This document shows, in pieces, positions 18,151 to 26,821 of a stretch of DNA of 64,000 nucleotides. The number at the start of each line of letters is the position of its first letter. Position 1 is the first letter of the stretch. Below the pieces are notes generated by a model. That model had not been told where the DNA came from. It ran no database searches and was given only the letters and a program-made list of their open reading frames with translations. The position numbers and the translations under genes are program-made. The DNA is from CBFIJI01 sp965662885 (GTDB lineage Bacteria; Bacteroidota; Bacteroidia; Flavobacteriales; Flavobacteriaceae). The stretch lies in NCBI GenBank assembly GCA_965662885.1, contig CBFIJI010000001.1, positions 1-64,000 on the forward strand, given 5' to 3'.

Positions 18151-19574
18151 ACAGTTGAAACACGGAGGGTGTTAACCATTCCTTTTTCTTTTATAGGCAT
18201 GGCCATTAAGTTGACCAGCATATCATCTTTTTCAACCCATTTCATTTCTTTGGCAATTTGATTAATTTCCTCAATCGTATTATCAGTACTTGTATAACTG
18301 TTGTAATAAAAAGCTTTTACCCCCCACAACAAACTTAATTGGTTAAGGATTTTTTTATTGGTTGAAAACACAAGAACATGTGCCCTAGGTCGCCATGCTG
18401 AGATCTGATAAGCAGTATAACCGCTGTTGGTAAGCGTACAAATTGCTTTTGCTTTAATGTCATTAGCTAGGGTTGCAGCATGATAGCAAACAGATTTTGT
18501 GATAAATCGTTCGTTGCGATTTTGCGGTGCACTATGGGGAACATTAATGAGTTCAGAATTTTCAACACTGGATAAAATAGAAGTCATGGTTTTAATAACT
18601 TCAACAGGAAATTTACCCACAGAGGTTTCTCCAGAAAGCATTACCGCATCTGCTCCATCCATCACAGAATTTGCAACATCATTGACTTCGGCACGTGTAG
18701 CTGTGAGGCTATCAATCATTGTTTCCATCATTTGCGTTGCAATAATGATGGGTATTCGTGCTTTTTTGGCTAATAAAACCAATCTTTTTTGAACTAAAGG
18801 AACTTCAGCAGCAGGGATTTCAACTCCCAAATCTCCTCGTGCAACCATTAAACCGTCAGATTCACGAACAATTTCGTCGATATTATCCATAGCTTCCGGT
18901 TTTTCGATTTTAGCGATAATAGGAATTTTATGGGCTACATTTTTTTCAATCAGTGTTCGGAGTTGTTCGATATCTTTTCCATTTCGAACAAACGAAAGTG
19001 CAATCCAATCGATGTCTTGTTTAAGAACAAAGTTAGCATCTTTAATATCCTTTTCTGTCAAGGCAGGTAAAGAGATATTGGTATTGGGAAGATTCACCCC
19101 TTTATTAGATTTAAAGGCTCCACCTTGTATGACTTTAGCGACAACAGTGGTGTTTTTGTCAGTTTGGGTGACTTTAAAAATAAGTTTACCATCGTCAAGT
19201 AATATGCGTTCGCCTACAGCAACATCTTTTGGGAAGTTTTTGTAGTTCATGTAAGCTTTTTTAGCATTACCAGTAAAGGGTTTTTCTGTTGAAAACTCAA
19301 CAAGGTCACCTTCAACAACCACTGTTCCTTCTTCCATTTTTCCAACTCGCAACTTTGGCCCTTGAAGATCTGCTAAAATAGCCGTATTCGTTTGGAGTTT
19401 TTTATCAATTTTTCGAATAGTTTCAATTCTGACGGGAACGTCTTCGTAGTTAACATGTGAAAAATTGATTCGGAATACATTTACCCCTTCAAGTATCATT
19501 TTCTCTATGGTTTCAGGATCATTAGACGCTGGACCTAGTGTGGCTACAATTTTAGTTTTTTTGATTGTATTCAT
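18147..19574 (-). CDS. pyk: Pyruvate kinase
   Basis: The 475-residue enzyme starts TKIVATLGPASNDPETIEKM, has IIAKIEKPEAMDNIDEI with the catalytic lysine, the metal- and substrate-binding block VARGDLGVEIPAAEVPLVQK, and MLSGETSVGKFPVEVIKTM. It makes ATP and pyruvate from phosphoenolpyruvate. The C-terminal domain is complete. Its ATG shares one base with the stop of the upstream IPExxxVDY gene, placing it at the end of the acpP-fabF-rnc run. This gene order is common in Flavobacteriia. Confidence 0.96.
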   Translation of the reverse strand: MNTIKKTKIVATLGPASNDPETIEKMILEGVNVFRINFSHVNYEDVPVRIETIRKIDKKLQTNTAILADLQGPKLRVGKMEEGTVVVEGDLVEFSTEKPFTGNAKKAYMNYKNFPKDVAVGERILLDDGKLIFKVTQTDKNTTVVAKVIQGGAFKSNKGVNLPNTNISLPALTEKDIKDANFVLKQDIDWIALSFVRNGKDIEQLRTLIEKNVAHKIPIIAKIEKPEAMDNIDEIVRESDGLMVARGDLGVEIPAAEVPLVQKRLVLLAKKARIPIIIATQMMETMIDSLTATRAEVNDVANSVMDGADAVMLSGETSVGKFPVEVIKTMTSILSSVENSELINVPHSAPQNRNERFITKSVCYHAATLANDIKAKAICTLTNSGYTAYQISAWRPRAHVLVFSTNKKILNQLSLLWGVKAFYYNSYTSTDNTIEEINQIAKEMKWVEKDDMLVNLMAMPIKEKGMVNTLRVSTV

Positions 19575-20044
19575 TAATCAAATATTAGATTTTGTGGATT
19601 GTTAATTTTGGAAGAGGGAAGGACATACAACATGGAAATTGAGTTGAGTTTTTTTAACTTGTTTTTTAATAGACTCAATTGCTCTAAATGGTTAGTCTTT
19701 ATAAAATAATTTACGTTGTTGTACTGCTGTAACAAATATACTTTTTTTACTGGTGCTTGTTCAAACAATGTAATTTTTTTTCCCTTTTTATTTGAACTCA
19801 CTTTCTTATACGAATTGGTAAATAAATCGAAGTGTTGGTCTGTTTTGGGATCTATCCATGTAAAACGCGTATAGAATGCTTTTAACTGGGGAAGGTCAAT
19901 ATCTTTTTTTGATCTTTTGAATCGTGCACCTGTAGCTTTGTTAATTTCAAAGGCTAGTTGATAGCCTTCTAAGTTACTGTGAATGGCCAATAAATTAATT
20001 TCTTCATCAAAATCAAGATCGTCTAAAAAGTATTTTTTTTTCAT
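19574..20044 (-). CDS. IPExxxVDY family protein (conserved Bacteroidota hypothetical)
   Basis: The 156-residue protein starts with an acidic segment (YFLDDLDFDEEINLLAIHSNLEGYQLAFEIN) and ends in a strand and helix where VYLLQQYNNVNYFIK sits in the place of the family's namesake IPExxxVDY motif; here the residues have drifted. Position is strong support: it lies between rnc and pyk and touches both by one base. Function is unknown. The tight coupling with RNase III and pyruvate kinase is conserved in the lineage as far as I recall. Confidence 0.7.
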   Translation of the reverse strand: MKKKYFLDDLDFDEEINLLAIHSNLEGYQLAFEINKATGARFKRSKKDIDLPQLKAFYTRFTWIDPKTDQHFDLFTNSYKKVSSNKKGKKITLFEQAPVKKVYLLQQYNNVNYFIKTNHLEQLSLLKNKLKKLNSISMLYVLPSSKINNPQNLIFD

Positions 20045-20790
20045 TAAACTTTAGAAGAAGGATTAATTTTAAGAGCAATATAGGCTCGTTTAGCAGCTTT
20101 TTCTTCCGCTTTCTTTTTTGAAATTTCTCGTGCCTTTACTACAATCTTTTTGTCTAATAAAATCGTACAGCTATAGTTAATTAAAGGGTCAAGTCCATTG
20201 TCTTTGATGGTGAAAAATCTAAGTTTTAATTTCTTTTTTTGCCCCCATTCAATAACGACACTTTTATAGCTTAAGATGGATTTATCTATTGTGGTAAGAT
20301 CAACATGAGGTCTGACAATTCTTTCCATAATATATCGTTTTCCTTTTGTGTATCCCATATCAATAAATATAGCCCCAACTAAAGATTCTAAAAGGTTGCC
20401 ATGAATATCATCTCCAAAGCTTTTGCTGCTGATATTGGCATCGATGAATTCAATAAGACCTAGTTTTTTTCCAACGGTATTGAGTTTTTCACGACTTACA
20501 ATTTTTGCTCTTAACTTACTGAGTTCTCCTTCTCTTGCAAGGGGAAAATTTTCAAAGATATACTCCGTAATTATTGTATTTAAAAAGGAATCTCCTAAAA
20601 ATTCTAAACGTTCAAAATTAATTTGATTACCGAGTTCGTCTTTAAGATTTAAGGAGCTGTGCGTAAATGCACGTTGATAAATGAATTTATTTCTAGGCTT
20701 GATACCTAGCTTTTTTTTTAAAGCAACAAAAAAAACCCCAGATGTTTCCATGTGGGGTTTCATTATGTTTTTAAAAAATTTCACAATCAA
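20044..20790 (-). CDS. rnc: Ribonuclease III
   Basis: The product has the RNase III signature ERLEFLGDSFLN, the second acidic site in GNLLESLVGAIFIDMGY, and a C-terminal double-strand RNA-binding domain ending KKKAEEKAAKRAYIAL. It cuts double-stranded RNA in rRNA and mRNA processing. The start given is a TTG 2 bases after the fabF stop; ATG codons at 20763 and 20751 are alternatives that would remove 9 or 13 residues before the conserved FFVALKKKLG. The TTG fits the family's N-terminal length better. It belongs to the acpP-fabF-rnc operon. Confidence 0.93.
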   Translation of the reverse strand: MIVKFFKNIMKPHMETSGVFFVALKKKLGIKPRNKFIYQRAFTHSSLNLKDELGNQINFERLEFLGDSFLNTIITEYIFENFPLAREGELSKLRAKIVSREKLNTVGKKLGLIEFIDANISSKSFGDDIHGNLLESLVGAIFIDMGYTKGKRYIMERIVRPHVDLTTIDKSILSYKSVVIEWGQKKKLKLRFFTIKDNGLDPLINYSCTILLDKKIVVKAREISKKKAEEKAAKRAYIALKINPSSKV

Positions 20791-20792
20791 AT

Positions 20793-22043
20793 TTACATGA
20801 TTTTTTTGAATAGAACGCAGGCATTATGTCCACCAAAACCAAAAGTATTGGACATGGCAATATTTATGGTTCTTTTTTGGGCTTTTCCAAAAGTAAAATT
20901 GATTTTTGGATCAATTTTTTCGTCTGGGGTTTGATGATTGATAGTTGGCGGTACAGTATTGTGTTGCATAGCCATAATGGAGGCAATCGCTTCAATTGCA
21001 CCCGCAGCTCCAAGAAGATGCCCAGTCATGGATTTTGTGGAGTTGATGTTCATGTTATAAGCATGTTCACCAAAAACCGTAACAATCGCATTGGATTCTG
21101 CAATATCTCCAAGTGGAGTTGAAGTCCCATGCATATTAATGGTGTCCACTTCCTCTGGAGAAACATTGGCATCTCGAAGACAGTTTTCCATAACTTTTTT
21201 AGCCCCTAGTCCTTCTGGATGAGGAGCGGTCATATGATGTGCATCAGCAGACAAGCCGCCACCAGCCAATTCAGCATAAATTTTTGCTCCACGGGCTACA
21301 GCGTGTTCATACTCTTCAAGAATAAGTGCTCCAGCACCTTCACCTAAAACAAATCCATCACGGGTTTTATCAAAGGGTCGAGAGGCTGTTTTGTAATCAT
21401 CATTACGGGTAGATAACGCATGCATTGCATTAAATCCGCCAATACCTGCCATAGTCACACCAGCTTCTGAACCTCCAGAAACAATGATATCTGAATAGCC
21501 CAGCCGAATATAATTAAGGGCATCAATGATCGCATTAGAAGAAGAGGCACATGCAGAAACAGTAGCAAAATTGGGACCTCTAAACCCATATTTTATAGAA
21601 ATGAGTCCTGGCGCAATGTCAGCAATCATTTTGGGTATAAAGAAAGGATTGAACCGTGGTACTTTATTGTTTTCCGCAAAATTCAAAACTTCATTTTGGA
21701 AGGTTTCCAAGCCGCCAATTCCAGCACCCCAAATTACACCGACTCGATCTTTATCAATTTTATCAACATCAATTCCAGAATCTTTAATAGCTTCTTCGGA
21801 AGAGACAAGAGCATATTGAGCGAAACGGTCGTATTTTCTAGCTTCCTTTCGGTCTAAAAAGTCAAGGGGATCAAAATTCTTAAGTTCGCAAGCAAACTGT
21901 GTCTTGAATTTCTCAGCATCAAAATAAGTGATTGGATTTGCACCACTTGTTCCAGATAATAAACCCTCCCAATATTCAGGGAGGGTATTTCCAATGGGGG
22001 TAAGTGCTCCCAATCCGGTAACAACTACACGTCTTGGTTTCAT
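20793..22043 (-). CDS. fabF: 3-oxoacyl-ACP synthase II
   Basis: The 416-residue condensing enzyme begins RRVVVTGLGALTPIGN, has catalytic Cys165 in VSACASSSNAI, and the two histidine blocks NMHGTSTPLGD and SMTGHLLGAAGAIEA. It elongates acyl-ACP with malonyl-ACP in fatty acid synthesis. Nine bases separate it from acpP upstream and two from rnc downstream, so all are in one transcript. Length and motifs are complete. Confidence 0.97.
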   Translation of the reverse strand: MKPRRVVVTGLGALTPIGNTLPEYWEGLLSGTSGANPITYFDAEKFKTQFACELKNFDPLDFLDRKEARKYDRFAQYALVSSEEAIKDSGIDVDKIDKDRVGVIWGAGIGGLETFQNEVLNFAENNKVPRFNPFFIPKMIADIAPGLISIKYGFRGPNFATVSACASSSNAIIDALNYIRLGYSDIIVSGGSEAGVTMAGIGGFNAMHALSTRNDDYKTASRPFDKTRDGFVLGEGAGALILEEYEHAVARGAKIYAELAGGGLSADAHHMTAPHPEGLGAKKVMENCLRDANVSPEEVDTINMHGTSTPLGDIAESNAIVTVFGEHAYNMNINSTKSMTGHLLGAAGAIEAIASIMAMQHNTVPPTINHQTPDEKIDPKINFTFGKAQKRTINIAMSNTFGFGGHNACVLFKKIM

Positions 22044-22052
22044 GGCACTTAA

Positions 22053-22286
22053 TTATTGTGCTTGTTCAATAAATTGGATCGCTTGACCAACAGTAGCAAT
22101 GTTTTCTGCTTGGTCGTCTGGAATTTGGATATCAAATTCTTTTTCAAATTCCATGATCAACTCGACAGTGTCGAGTGAGTCGGCTCCGAGATCATTGGTA
22201 AAACTCGCTTCTGTTACAACCTCGTTTTCGTCAACTCCTAATTTGTCAACGATGATAGCTTTAACTCTTGATGAAATATCTGACAT
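22053..22286 (-). CDS. acpP: Acyl carrier protein
   Basis: The 77-residue acidic protein carries the phosphopantetheine attachment site GADSLD with Ser37. It carries growing acyl chains for FabF and the other fatty acid enzymes. A longer in-frame reading from further upstream would cover the promoter at 22315-22343 and adds unrelated residues, so the ATG at 22286 is the start. It is the first gene of the acpP-fabF-rnc-IPExxxVDY-pyk run. Confidence 0.97.
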   Translation of the reverse strand: MSDISSRVKAIIVDKLGVDENEVVTEASFTNDLGADSLDTVELIMEFEKEFDIQIPDDQAENIATVGQAIQFIEQAQ

Positions 22287-22314
22287 ATTCGATAGGTATT
22301 TTAATTGTTGTTGA

Positions 22315-22343
22315 CAAAAATATAAAACTTTAGAGGAAAACAA
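22315..22343 (-). promoter_or_regulatory. Promoter of the acpP-fabF operon
   Basis: On the minus strand there is TTG (22343-22341), 18 bases, then TATTTTTG (22322-22315), a perfect TAnnTTTG -7 box at proper spacing. Transcription would start near 22309, giving a leader of about 23 nt before the acpP ATG. Confidence 0.65.
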
Positions 22344-22573
22344 CATTTTGCCGTAGATTTATGATGTTTATTTATAAAATATTATCTGATCTCCAGAAAA
22401 CACAATGTCTAACTCTTGCCTAATCTATTATAAAATACGTCAATAAAAACATAAATTTGTTTAAAAAGCATAGATGTTTGTTTGGGGCATCAAAAATAGT
22501 TATCAGTCGTTTGCCAACGATTATCGTACCCAGTTTCTTGTTTTTAAATGATCAAATCATCAAAATATAGCCA

Positions 22574-23158
22574 TTGAAAAAAAAAATAGTTCTCTTCGCC
22601 TCCGGAAATGGATCTAATGTAGAACGCATTTGCGAATACTTTAAAGACAATAACACTGTCATCATTGATAGTGTGTTTACCAACAACCCAAAAGCAAAGG
22701 TTTTAGAACGTATTATTCCCTATAATGTGTCAGGTTTTTCCTTTACTAAAGAAGCTTTTACTAGCGGCGCACTTTTGGACACTTTAAAAAACAGCAATCC
22801 TGATTTGATTGTTTTAGCAGGATTTTTGTGGAAAATACCAACAGAAATGGTCGACTGTTTTCCCAAACGCATCATCAATATCCATCCTGCCTTACTGCCT
22901 AAATATGGAGGTAAAGGGATGTATGGTCATTTTGTTCATGAAGCGGTGGTGTCCAATCAAGAAAATGAAACGGGAATTACCATTCACTATGTTAACGAAA
23001 AATATGACGATGGTGCAATAATATTTCAAAAAGCGGTAACGATTTCCTCAACAGATACTCCTTCCTCCGTTGCCCAAAAAGTTCATCAATTGGAGCATGC
23101 CTACTTTCCAACAGTTATTGAGCAGCTTTTAACAAACGAAGTAATCAATGAAAAATGA
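22574..23158 (+). CDS. purN: Phosphoribosylglycinamide formyltransferase
   Basis: The 194-residue enzyme has VLFASGNGSNVERI near the start, the catalytic block NIHPALLPKYGGKGMYG, and ETGITIHYVNEKYDDGAIIFQ. It transfers a formyl group from 10-formyltetrahydrofolate to GAR in purine synthesis. The start is TTG followed by three AAA codons; no ATG is in frame before the conserved Lys-Ile-Val strand. It overlaps rnhA by 11 bp. A short palindrome (TCGTT, TGCC, AACGA) lies about 65 bp upstream; its role is unknown. Confidence 0.94.
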   Translation: MKKKIVLFASGNGSNVERICEYFKDNNTVIIDSVFTNNPKAKVLERIIPYNVSGFSFTKEAFTSGALLDTLKNSNPDLIVLAGFLWKIPTEMVDCFPKRIINIHPALLPKYGGKGMYGHFVHEAVVSNQENETGITIHYVNEKYDDGAIIFQKAVTISSTDTPSSVAQKVHQLEHAYFPTVIEQLLTNEVINEK

Positions 23159-23630
23159 AATTAGTCTCTATACAGACGGATCATCTTTAGGAAATCCTGG
23201 ACCAGGAGGTTATGGCTTAATTTTAGAGTGGATAGGTAAAGGCTATGTCAAAGAATTTTCACAAGGGTTTTTAAAGACGACTAACAACCGTATGGAATTG
23301 ATGGCAGTAATTGTAGGTTTGGAAATTCTTAAAAAACACCCGATGAACATCACGGTTTTCTCGGATTCTAAATATGTTATTGATTCCGTTGAAAAGAAAT
23401 GGGTCTTTAAATGGGAGAAGCAAGGTTTTAAAAACAAAAAAAACCCTGATTTATGGAAACGGTTTTTACTTATTTACAGAAAACATAATGTTGATTTTCA
23501 GTGGATTAAAGGGCATAATCAACATCCTCAAAATGAACGTTGTGACCGCCTTGCGGTTGCCGCTGCAAAATCAAAAAATCAAATTTCTGACGACTACTTT
23601 GAAACGACTTCATCCACCAAAAAAAGTTAA
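23148..23630 (+). CDS. rnhA: Ribonuclease HI
   Basis: The 160-residue protein has the four acidic active-site residues in order: YTDGSSLGNPGPGGYG (Asp10), NNRMELMAV (Glu), VFSDSKYV (Asp) and ERCDRLAVAAA (Asp), plus the handle WKRFLLIYRKHNVDFQWIKGHN. It removes RNA from RNA-DNA hybrids. It starts inside the end of purN (11-bp overlap). The C-terminal tail is short and polar. Confidence 0.95.
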   Translation: MKNEISLYTDGSSLGNPGPGGYGLILEWIGKGYVKEFSQGFLKTTNNRMELMAVIVGLEILKKHPMNITVFSDSKYVIDSVEKKWVFKWEKQGFKNKKNPDLWKRFLLIYRKHNVDFQWIKGHNQHPQNERCDRLAVAAAKSKNQISDDYFETTSSTKKS

Positions 23631-23678
23631 TCACAAATTTTGGTGATTACTTCTTTATTAAATGTTTAATAAAACATT
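23628..23678 (+). terminator. Two AT-rich hairpins after rnhA
   Basis: A 7-bp stem (TAATCAC/GTGATTA, 8-nt loop) at 23628-23649 overlaps the rnhA stop. A second 7-bp stem (AATGTTT/AAACATT, 4-nt loop) follows at 23661-23678. Neither has a long T-tract, so these may only weaken read-through into the PfkB gene. Confidence 0.3.
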
Positions 23679-23710
23679 AGAAGCACAAAAGAGTTTTTTA
23701 TTTTAGCCAA

Positions 23711-24640
23711 ATGAACAATAAACTTTTAGTGGTAGGGACCATGGCCTACGACGCAATAGAAACCCCTTTTGGCAAGGTTGATAAAATTTTAGGAGGAGCA
23801 GCTACCTACATAGCATTAGCAGCCTCTAAATTCCAATTAGATTGTGGATTAATTTCGGTAGTTGGCGATGATTTTGAACAAGCTGACTTTGATCTTTTAA
23901 CAGATAAAAATGTTGATCTAAGTGGTGTTGAAATTGTTCAGGGTGGGAAGACTTTTTTTTGGAGTGGCAAATACCATAATGATCTCAACACAAGAACCAC
24001 TATGGACACTCAACTCAATGTCTTAGCGTCCTTTAAACCCGTTGTTCCAGAGCATTTAAGAACCCCTGATATTTTATTACTAGGAAACTTACACCCCGAT
24101 GTCCAATGGGAAGCCTTACAGCAAATCACGAAACGTCCTAAACTAATCATTTTGGATACAATGAATTTTTGGATGGAACATTTTCGTCCAAAACTTGATG
24201 AAGTTATTGCTGCTGTAGATGTAATTTCAATCAATGATGAAGAAGCCCGCCAATTAACTGAGCAACATTCTTTGGTAAAAGCAGCAAAAATGATACACGC
24301 AATGGGGCCAAAGTATGTTATCATCAAAAAAGGAGAACACGGAGCCTTATTGTTTTATAAAAACCATGTGTTTTGTGCCCCTGCGTTACCCTTAGAAGAA
24401 GTTTTTGACCCTACGGGTGCTGGGGATAGTTTTGCAGGAGGATTTGCTGGTTTTTTAACACAAAGTGGAGATATTTCTTTTGAACGAATGAAAACAGGAA
24501 TTATTTATGGCTCAGCTATGGCATCATTTACAGTAGAAAAATTTGGTACAGAACATTTGGAGTCCGTAACAAACGCTAAATTAGATCAACGGCTCGATGC
24601 TTTCCAAAGCATGACAAAATTTGAAATAGAATTAAAGTAA
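23711..24640 (+). CDS. PfkB-family sugar/nucleoside kinase
   Basis: The 309-residue kinase has the PfkB N-terminal glycine pair in KILGGAATYIALAAS, and the ATP/anion-hole signature DPTGAGDSFAGGFAGF with catalytic Asp239. Ribokinase-like members phosphorylate sugars or nucleosides. The substrate cannot be chosen; its place between purN/rnhA and a PurF-like gene, only 9 bp before the latter, hints at a nucleoside or ribose-related substrate (inference). Confidence 0.82.
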   Translation: MNNKLLVVGTMAYDAIETPFGKVDKILGGAATYIALAASKFQLDCGLISVVGDDFEQADFDLLTDKNVDLSGVEIVQGGKTFFWSGKYHNDLNTRTTMDTQLNVLASFKPVVPEHLRTPDILLLGNLHPDVQWEALQQITKRPKLIILDTMNFWMEHFRPKLDEVIAAVDVISINDEEARQLTEQHSLVKAAKMIHAMGPKYVIIKKGEHGALLFYKNHVFCAPALPLEEVFDPTGAGDSFAGGFAGFLTQSGDISFERMKTGIIYGSAMASFTVEKFGTEHLESVTNAKLDQRLDAFQSMTKFEIELK

Positions 24641-24649
24641 CAGCAGGAT

Positions 24650-26548
24650 ATGAGTGACCCAATAAAACACGAATGTGGAATTGCCCTAGTTCATTTAAGA
24701 AAACCGCTTTCATTTTATAAAGAAAAATATGGAACGACACTCTATGGGATAAATAAAATGTATCTCATGATGGAAAAGCAACACAATCGTGGTCAGGATG
24801 GGGCTGGTTTTGCGAGTATTAAATTTGATGTACCTCCTGGCAAACGCTACATAAGCCGTTACCGATCCGCAGCTCAACAGCCGATTAAAGATGTCTTTAA
24901 GAATATAAATGCCCGAATAAAAAGTGTGGTTGATGCTAATCCTGAAATCTTAAATGACCCTGAAAAGCTAAAGGCAGAAGCGCCTTATGTTGGTGAGTTG
25001 ATGCTGGGTCATGTGCGTTATGGGACTTTTGGTAAGAATAATATTGAAAGTGTGCACCCCTTTTTACGTCAAAACAATTGGATGCATCGTAATTTGATTG
25101 TCGCTGGTAATTTTAACATGACCAATGTTAATGAACTTTTTGAAAATCTTGTGGATTTAGGGCAACATCCAAAAGAGCGAGCTGATACAGTTACTGTCAT
25201 GGAAAAAATTGGTCATTTTTTAGACGATGCTGTTGCTAAAATTTATAAAAACTTAAGACAAGAGGGCTACAATAAGGCAGAAGCGTCCCCTCAAATTGCC
25301 GCTCGATTAAAGGTAGAAAAAGTCTTGCGGCGTGCTTCAAAAAACTGGGATGGAGGCTATGCGATGGCAGGATTGTTGGGTCATGGAGATTCTTTCGTTT
25401 TACGTGACCCTGTTGGCATCCGTCCAGTCTATTATTACAGTGATGAAGAGGTAGTAGTCGTTGCATCTGAGCGACCAGTAATTCAAACCGTCTTTAACGT
25501 ACCCTTTGAATCGATTATGGAACTGCCTCCAGGACATGCAATCATTACCAAAAAACGGGCGAAAATGAAAATTGTTGCCATTATGGATCCAAAGCCTAAA
25601 AAAGCATGTTCATTTGAGCGGATATATTTCTCTAGAGGAAGTGATGCTGAAATTTACAAAGAAAGAAAAATGCTTGGAAGAACAGTTTTTCCCTTGGTCA
25701 ATCAAGCCATAGGAGGAGACTTTAAGAATACTGTTTTCTCTTTTATACCCAATACGGCAGAAACTTCTTTTTATGGGATGATAGGAGCCGCACAAGATCA
25801 TATTAGTAAAATGTTGATGGACGAACTTTCCGATTTAAATACATTGGACAAGTCCAAGGTGGAAACTCTTATGAATTCCAAACCTAGAATTGAAAAAATT
25901 GCAATTAAAGACGCTAAACTACGGACATTTATCACAGAAGACTCTAATAGAGATGACATGGTAGCTCATATTTATGACATCACTTATGGTGTTGTAAAAC
26001 CCTCAGACAATCTAGTTATTATTGATGACAGCATTGTGCGTGGGACTACCCTTCAAAAAAGTATTTTACGAATGTTGGATCGGTTAGAACCAAAAAAGAT
26101 TATTGTAGTGTCTAGTGCTCCTCAAATTCGCTACCCTGATTGTTATGGAATTGATATGGCAAAATTAGAAGAGTTTATTGCTTTTAAGGCTGCTTTAGCT
26201 TTACATAAAGATAATGGAACCTATGATGAAATAACCGCATCCGTTTACGATCAATGCAAAGAAAGTCTTGCCTCTGCGACCATCGTTAATAAAAATCATG
26301 TGAAACAAATCTATGCCCCTTTTTCAGACGAACAAATTTCAGAAAAGATTTCGAGTCTCCTAAAAAATGACAGCATTAATGCAGAAATCAACATTTTATT
26401 TCAGACCGTAGATAGCTTGCATGTTGCCTGTCCAAATAATTTAGGGGATTGGTATTTTACGGGAGACTACCCTACACCAGGTGGACACAAGGTGGTTAAT
26501 CGTGCTTTTGTCAACTTCTATGAAGGACGTTCTGAGCGAGCGTATTAA
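24650..26548 (+). CDS. Amidophosphoribosyltransferase-like protein (long PurF homologue)
   Basis: The 632-residue protein has an N-terminal Ntn glutaminase domain: Cys9 in HECGIALVH, so an 8-residue propeptide must be removed, and QHNRGQDGAGFASIK, MLGHVRYGTFGKNN and GNFNMTNV. The C-terminal phosphoribosyltransferase domain has the PRPP loop IDDSIVRGTT (458-467). PurF makes phosphoribosylamine, the first purine intermediate. It is longer than classical PurF (about 470-510). Of the cysteines matching the Fe-S type, C320, C498 and C594 can be matched, but the usual paired C-terminal cysteines are replaced by PNNLGDWYFTGDYP, so an intact cluster is doubtful. It may be a lineage-specific paralogue. 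Confidence 0.85.
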   Translation: MSDPIKHECGIALVHLRKPLSFYKEKYGTTLYGINKMYLMMEKQHNRGQDGAGFASIKFDVPPGKRYISRYRSAAQQPIKDVFKNINARIKSVVDANPEILNDPEKLKAEAPYVGELMLGHVRYGTFGKNNIESVHPFLRQNNWMHRNLIVAGNFNMTNVNELFENLVDLGQHPKERADTVTVMEKIGHFLDDAVAKIYKNLRQEGYNKAEASPQIAARLKVEKVLRRASKNWDGGYAMAGLLGHGDSFVLRDPVGIRPVYYYSDEEVVVVASERPVIQTVFNVPFESIMELPPGHAIITKKRAKMKIVAIMDPKPKKACSFERIYFSRGSDAEIYKERKMLGRTVFPLVNQAIGGDFKNTVFSFIPNTAETSFYGMIGAAQDHISKMLMDELSDLNTLDKSKVETLMNSKPRIEKIAIKDAKLRTFITEDSNRDDMVAHIYDITYGVVKPSDNLVIIDDSIVRGTTLQKSILRMLDRLEPKKIIVVSSAPQIRYPDCYGIDMAKLEEFIAFKAALALHKDNGTYDEITASVYDQCKESLASATIVNKNHVKQIYAPFSDEQISEKISSLLKNDSINAEINILFQTVDSLHVACPNNLGDWYFTGDYPTPGGHKVVNRAFVNFYEGRSERAY

Positions 26549-26606
26549 TTTATCTTATTTATCTGCTTTTCATCGATTAAATTACTTACTATATAATTTA
26601 TGATGT

Positions 26607-26614
26607 CATATTTG
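26607..26614 (+). promoter_or_regulatory. -7 box of small RNA copy 1
   Basis: CATATTTG matches 7 of 8 positions of TAnnTTTG and ends 5 bases before the conserved 76-nt block, the same distance as in copy 2. No convincing TTG -33 box is seen. Confidence 0.45.
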
Positions 26615-26618
26615 CACT

Positions 26619-26694
26619 ACCAGAACATAAGTAGGTTAAGTTCATGGTAAGATTTGGGGCAAAAAGGAGGAATTTATTCCTCCTTTTTATTTTT
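26619..26694 (+). ncRNA. Candidate small RNA, tandem copy 1
   Basis: This 76-nt block is repeated at 26822-26897 with a single difference (T26674 versus G26877, in the terminator loop). The 5' part folds as a hairpin: ACCA pairs with TGGT, GAAC with GTTC and TAA with TTA, with one bulged A, one A-A mismatch and a GTAGG loop (26619-26648). A 12-nt linker containing TTTGGGG follows, then a terminator (26661-26694). A -7-like box sits 5 bases upstream in both copies. Hairpin, linker and terminator behind a promoter is the layout of a trans-acting small RNA. I do not recognise the family. A short frame starting at 26644 could encode a hydrophobic peptide but is better explained by the terminator sequence. 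Confidence 0.6.
26661..26694 (+). terminator. Intrinsic terminator of copy 1
   Basis: A 13-bp perfect stem (AAAAAGGAGGAAT at 26661-26673 and ATTCCTCCTTTTT at 26676-26688) runs into ATTTTT. It is strong and nearly symmetrical, so it could also stop leftward transcription. Confidence 0.75.
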
Positions 26695-26781
26695 ATAGCC
26701 CTTTATTCAAATCAAGTATCCTCTCTATTATTCAAATAAACAAATACAACACTTTAGCTTGGAAAATAACATTTCACCGAG

Positions 26782-26817
26782 TTTGAGGCAATTATATATT
26801 TACTATAAATATATTTA
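26782..26817 (+). promoter_or_regulatory. Promoter-like sequence of small RNA copy 2, with AT palindrome
   Basis: TTTG at 26782-26785 and TATATTTA at 26810-26817 (7 of 8) are 24 bases apart, slightly longer than usual. Between and overlapping them is a perfect inverted repeat, ATATATTTA and TAAATATAT, spaced by 3 bases (26794-26814). Copy 1 lacks this palindrome, so the two copies could be controlled differently. Confidence 0.4.
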
Positions 26818-26821
26818 TACC

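Noticed and set aside
22287..22346. Longer acpP starting 20 codons upstream
   Set aside because: The extension covers the acpP promoter and has no acyl-carrier-protein sequence.
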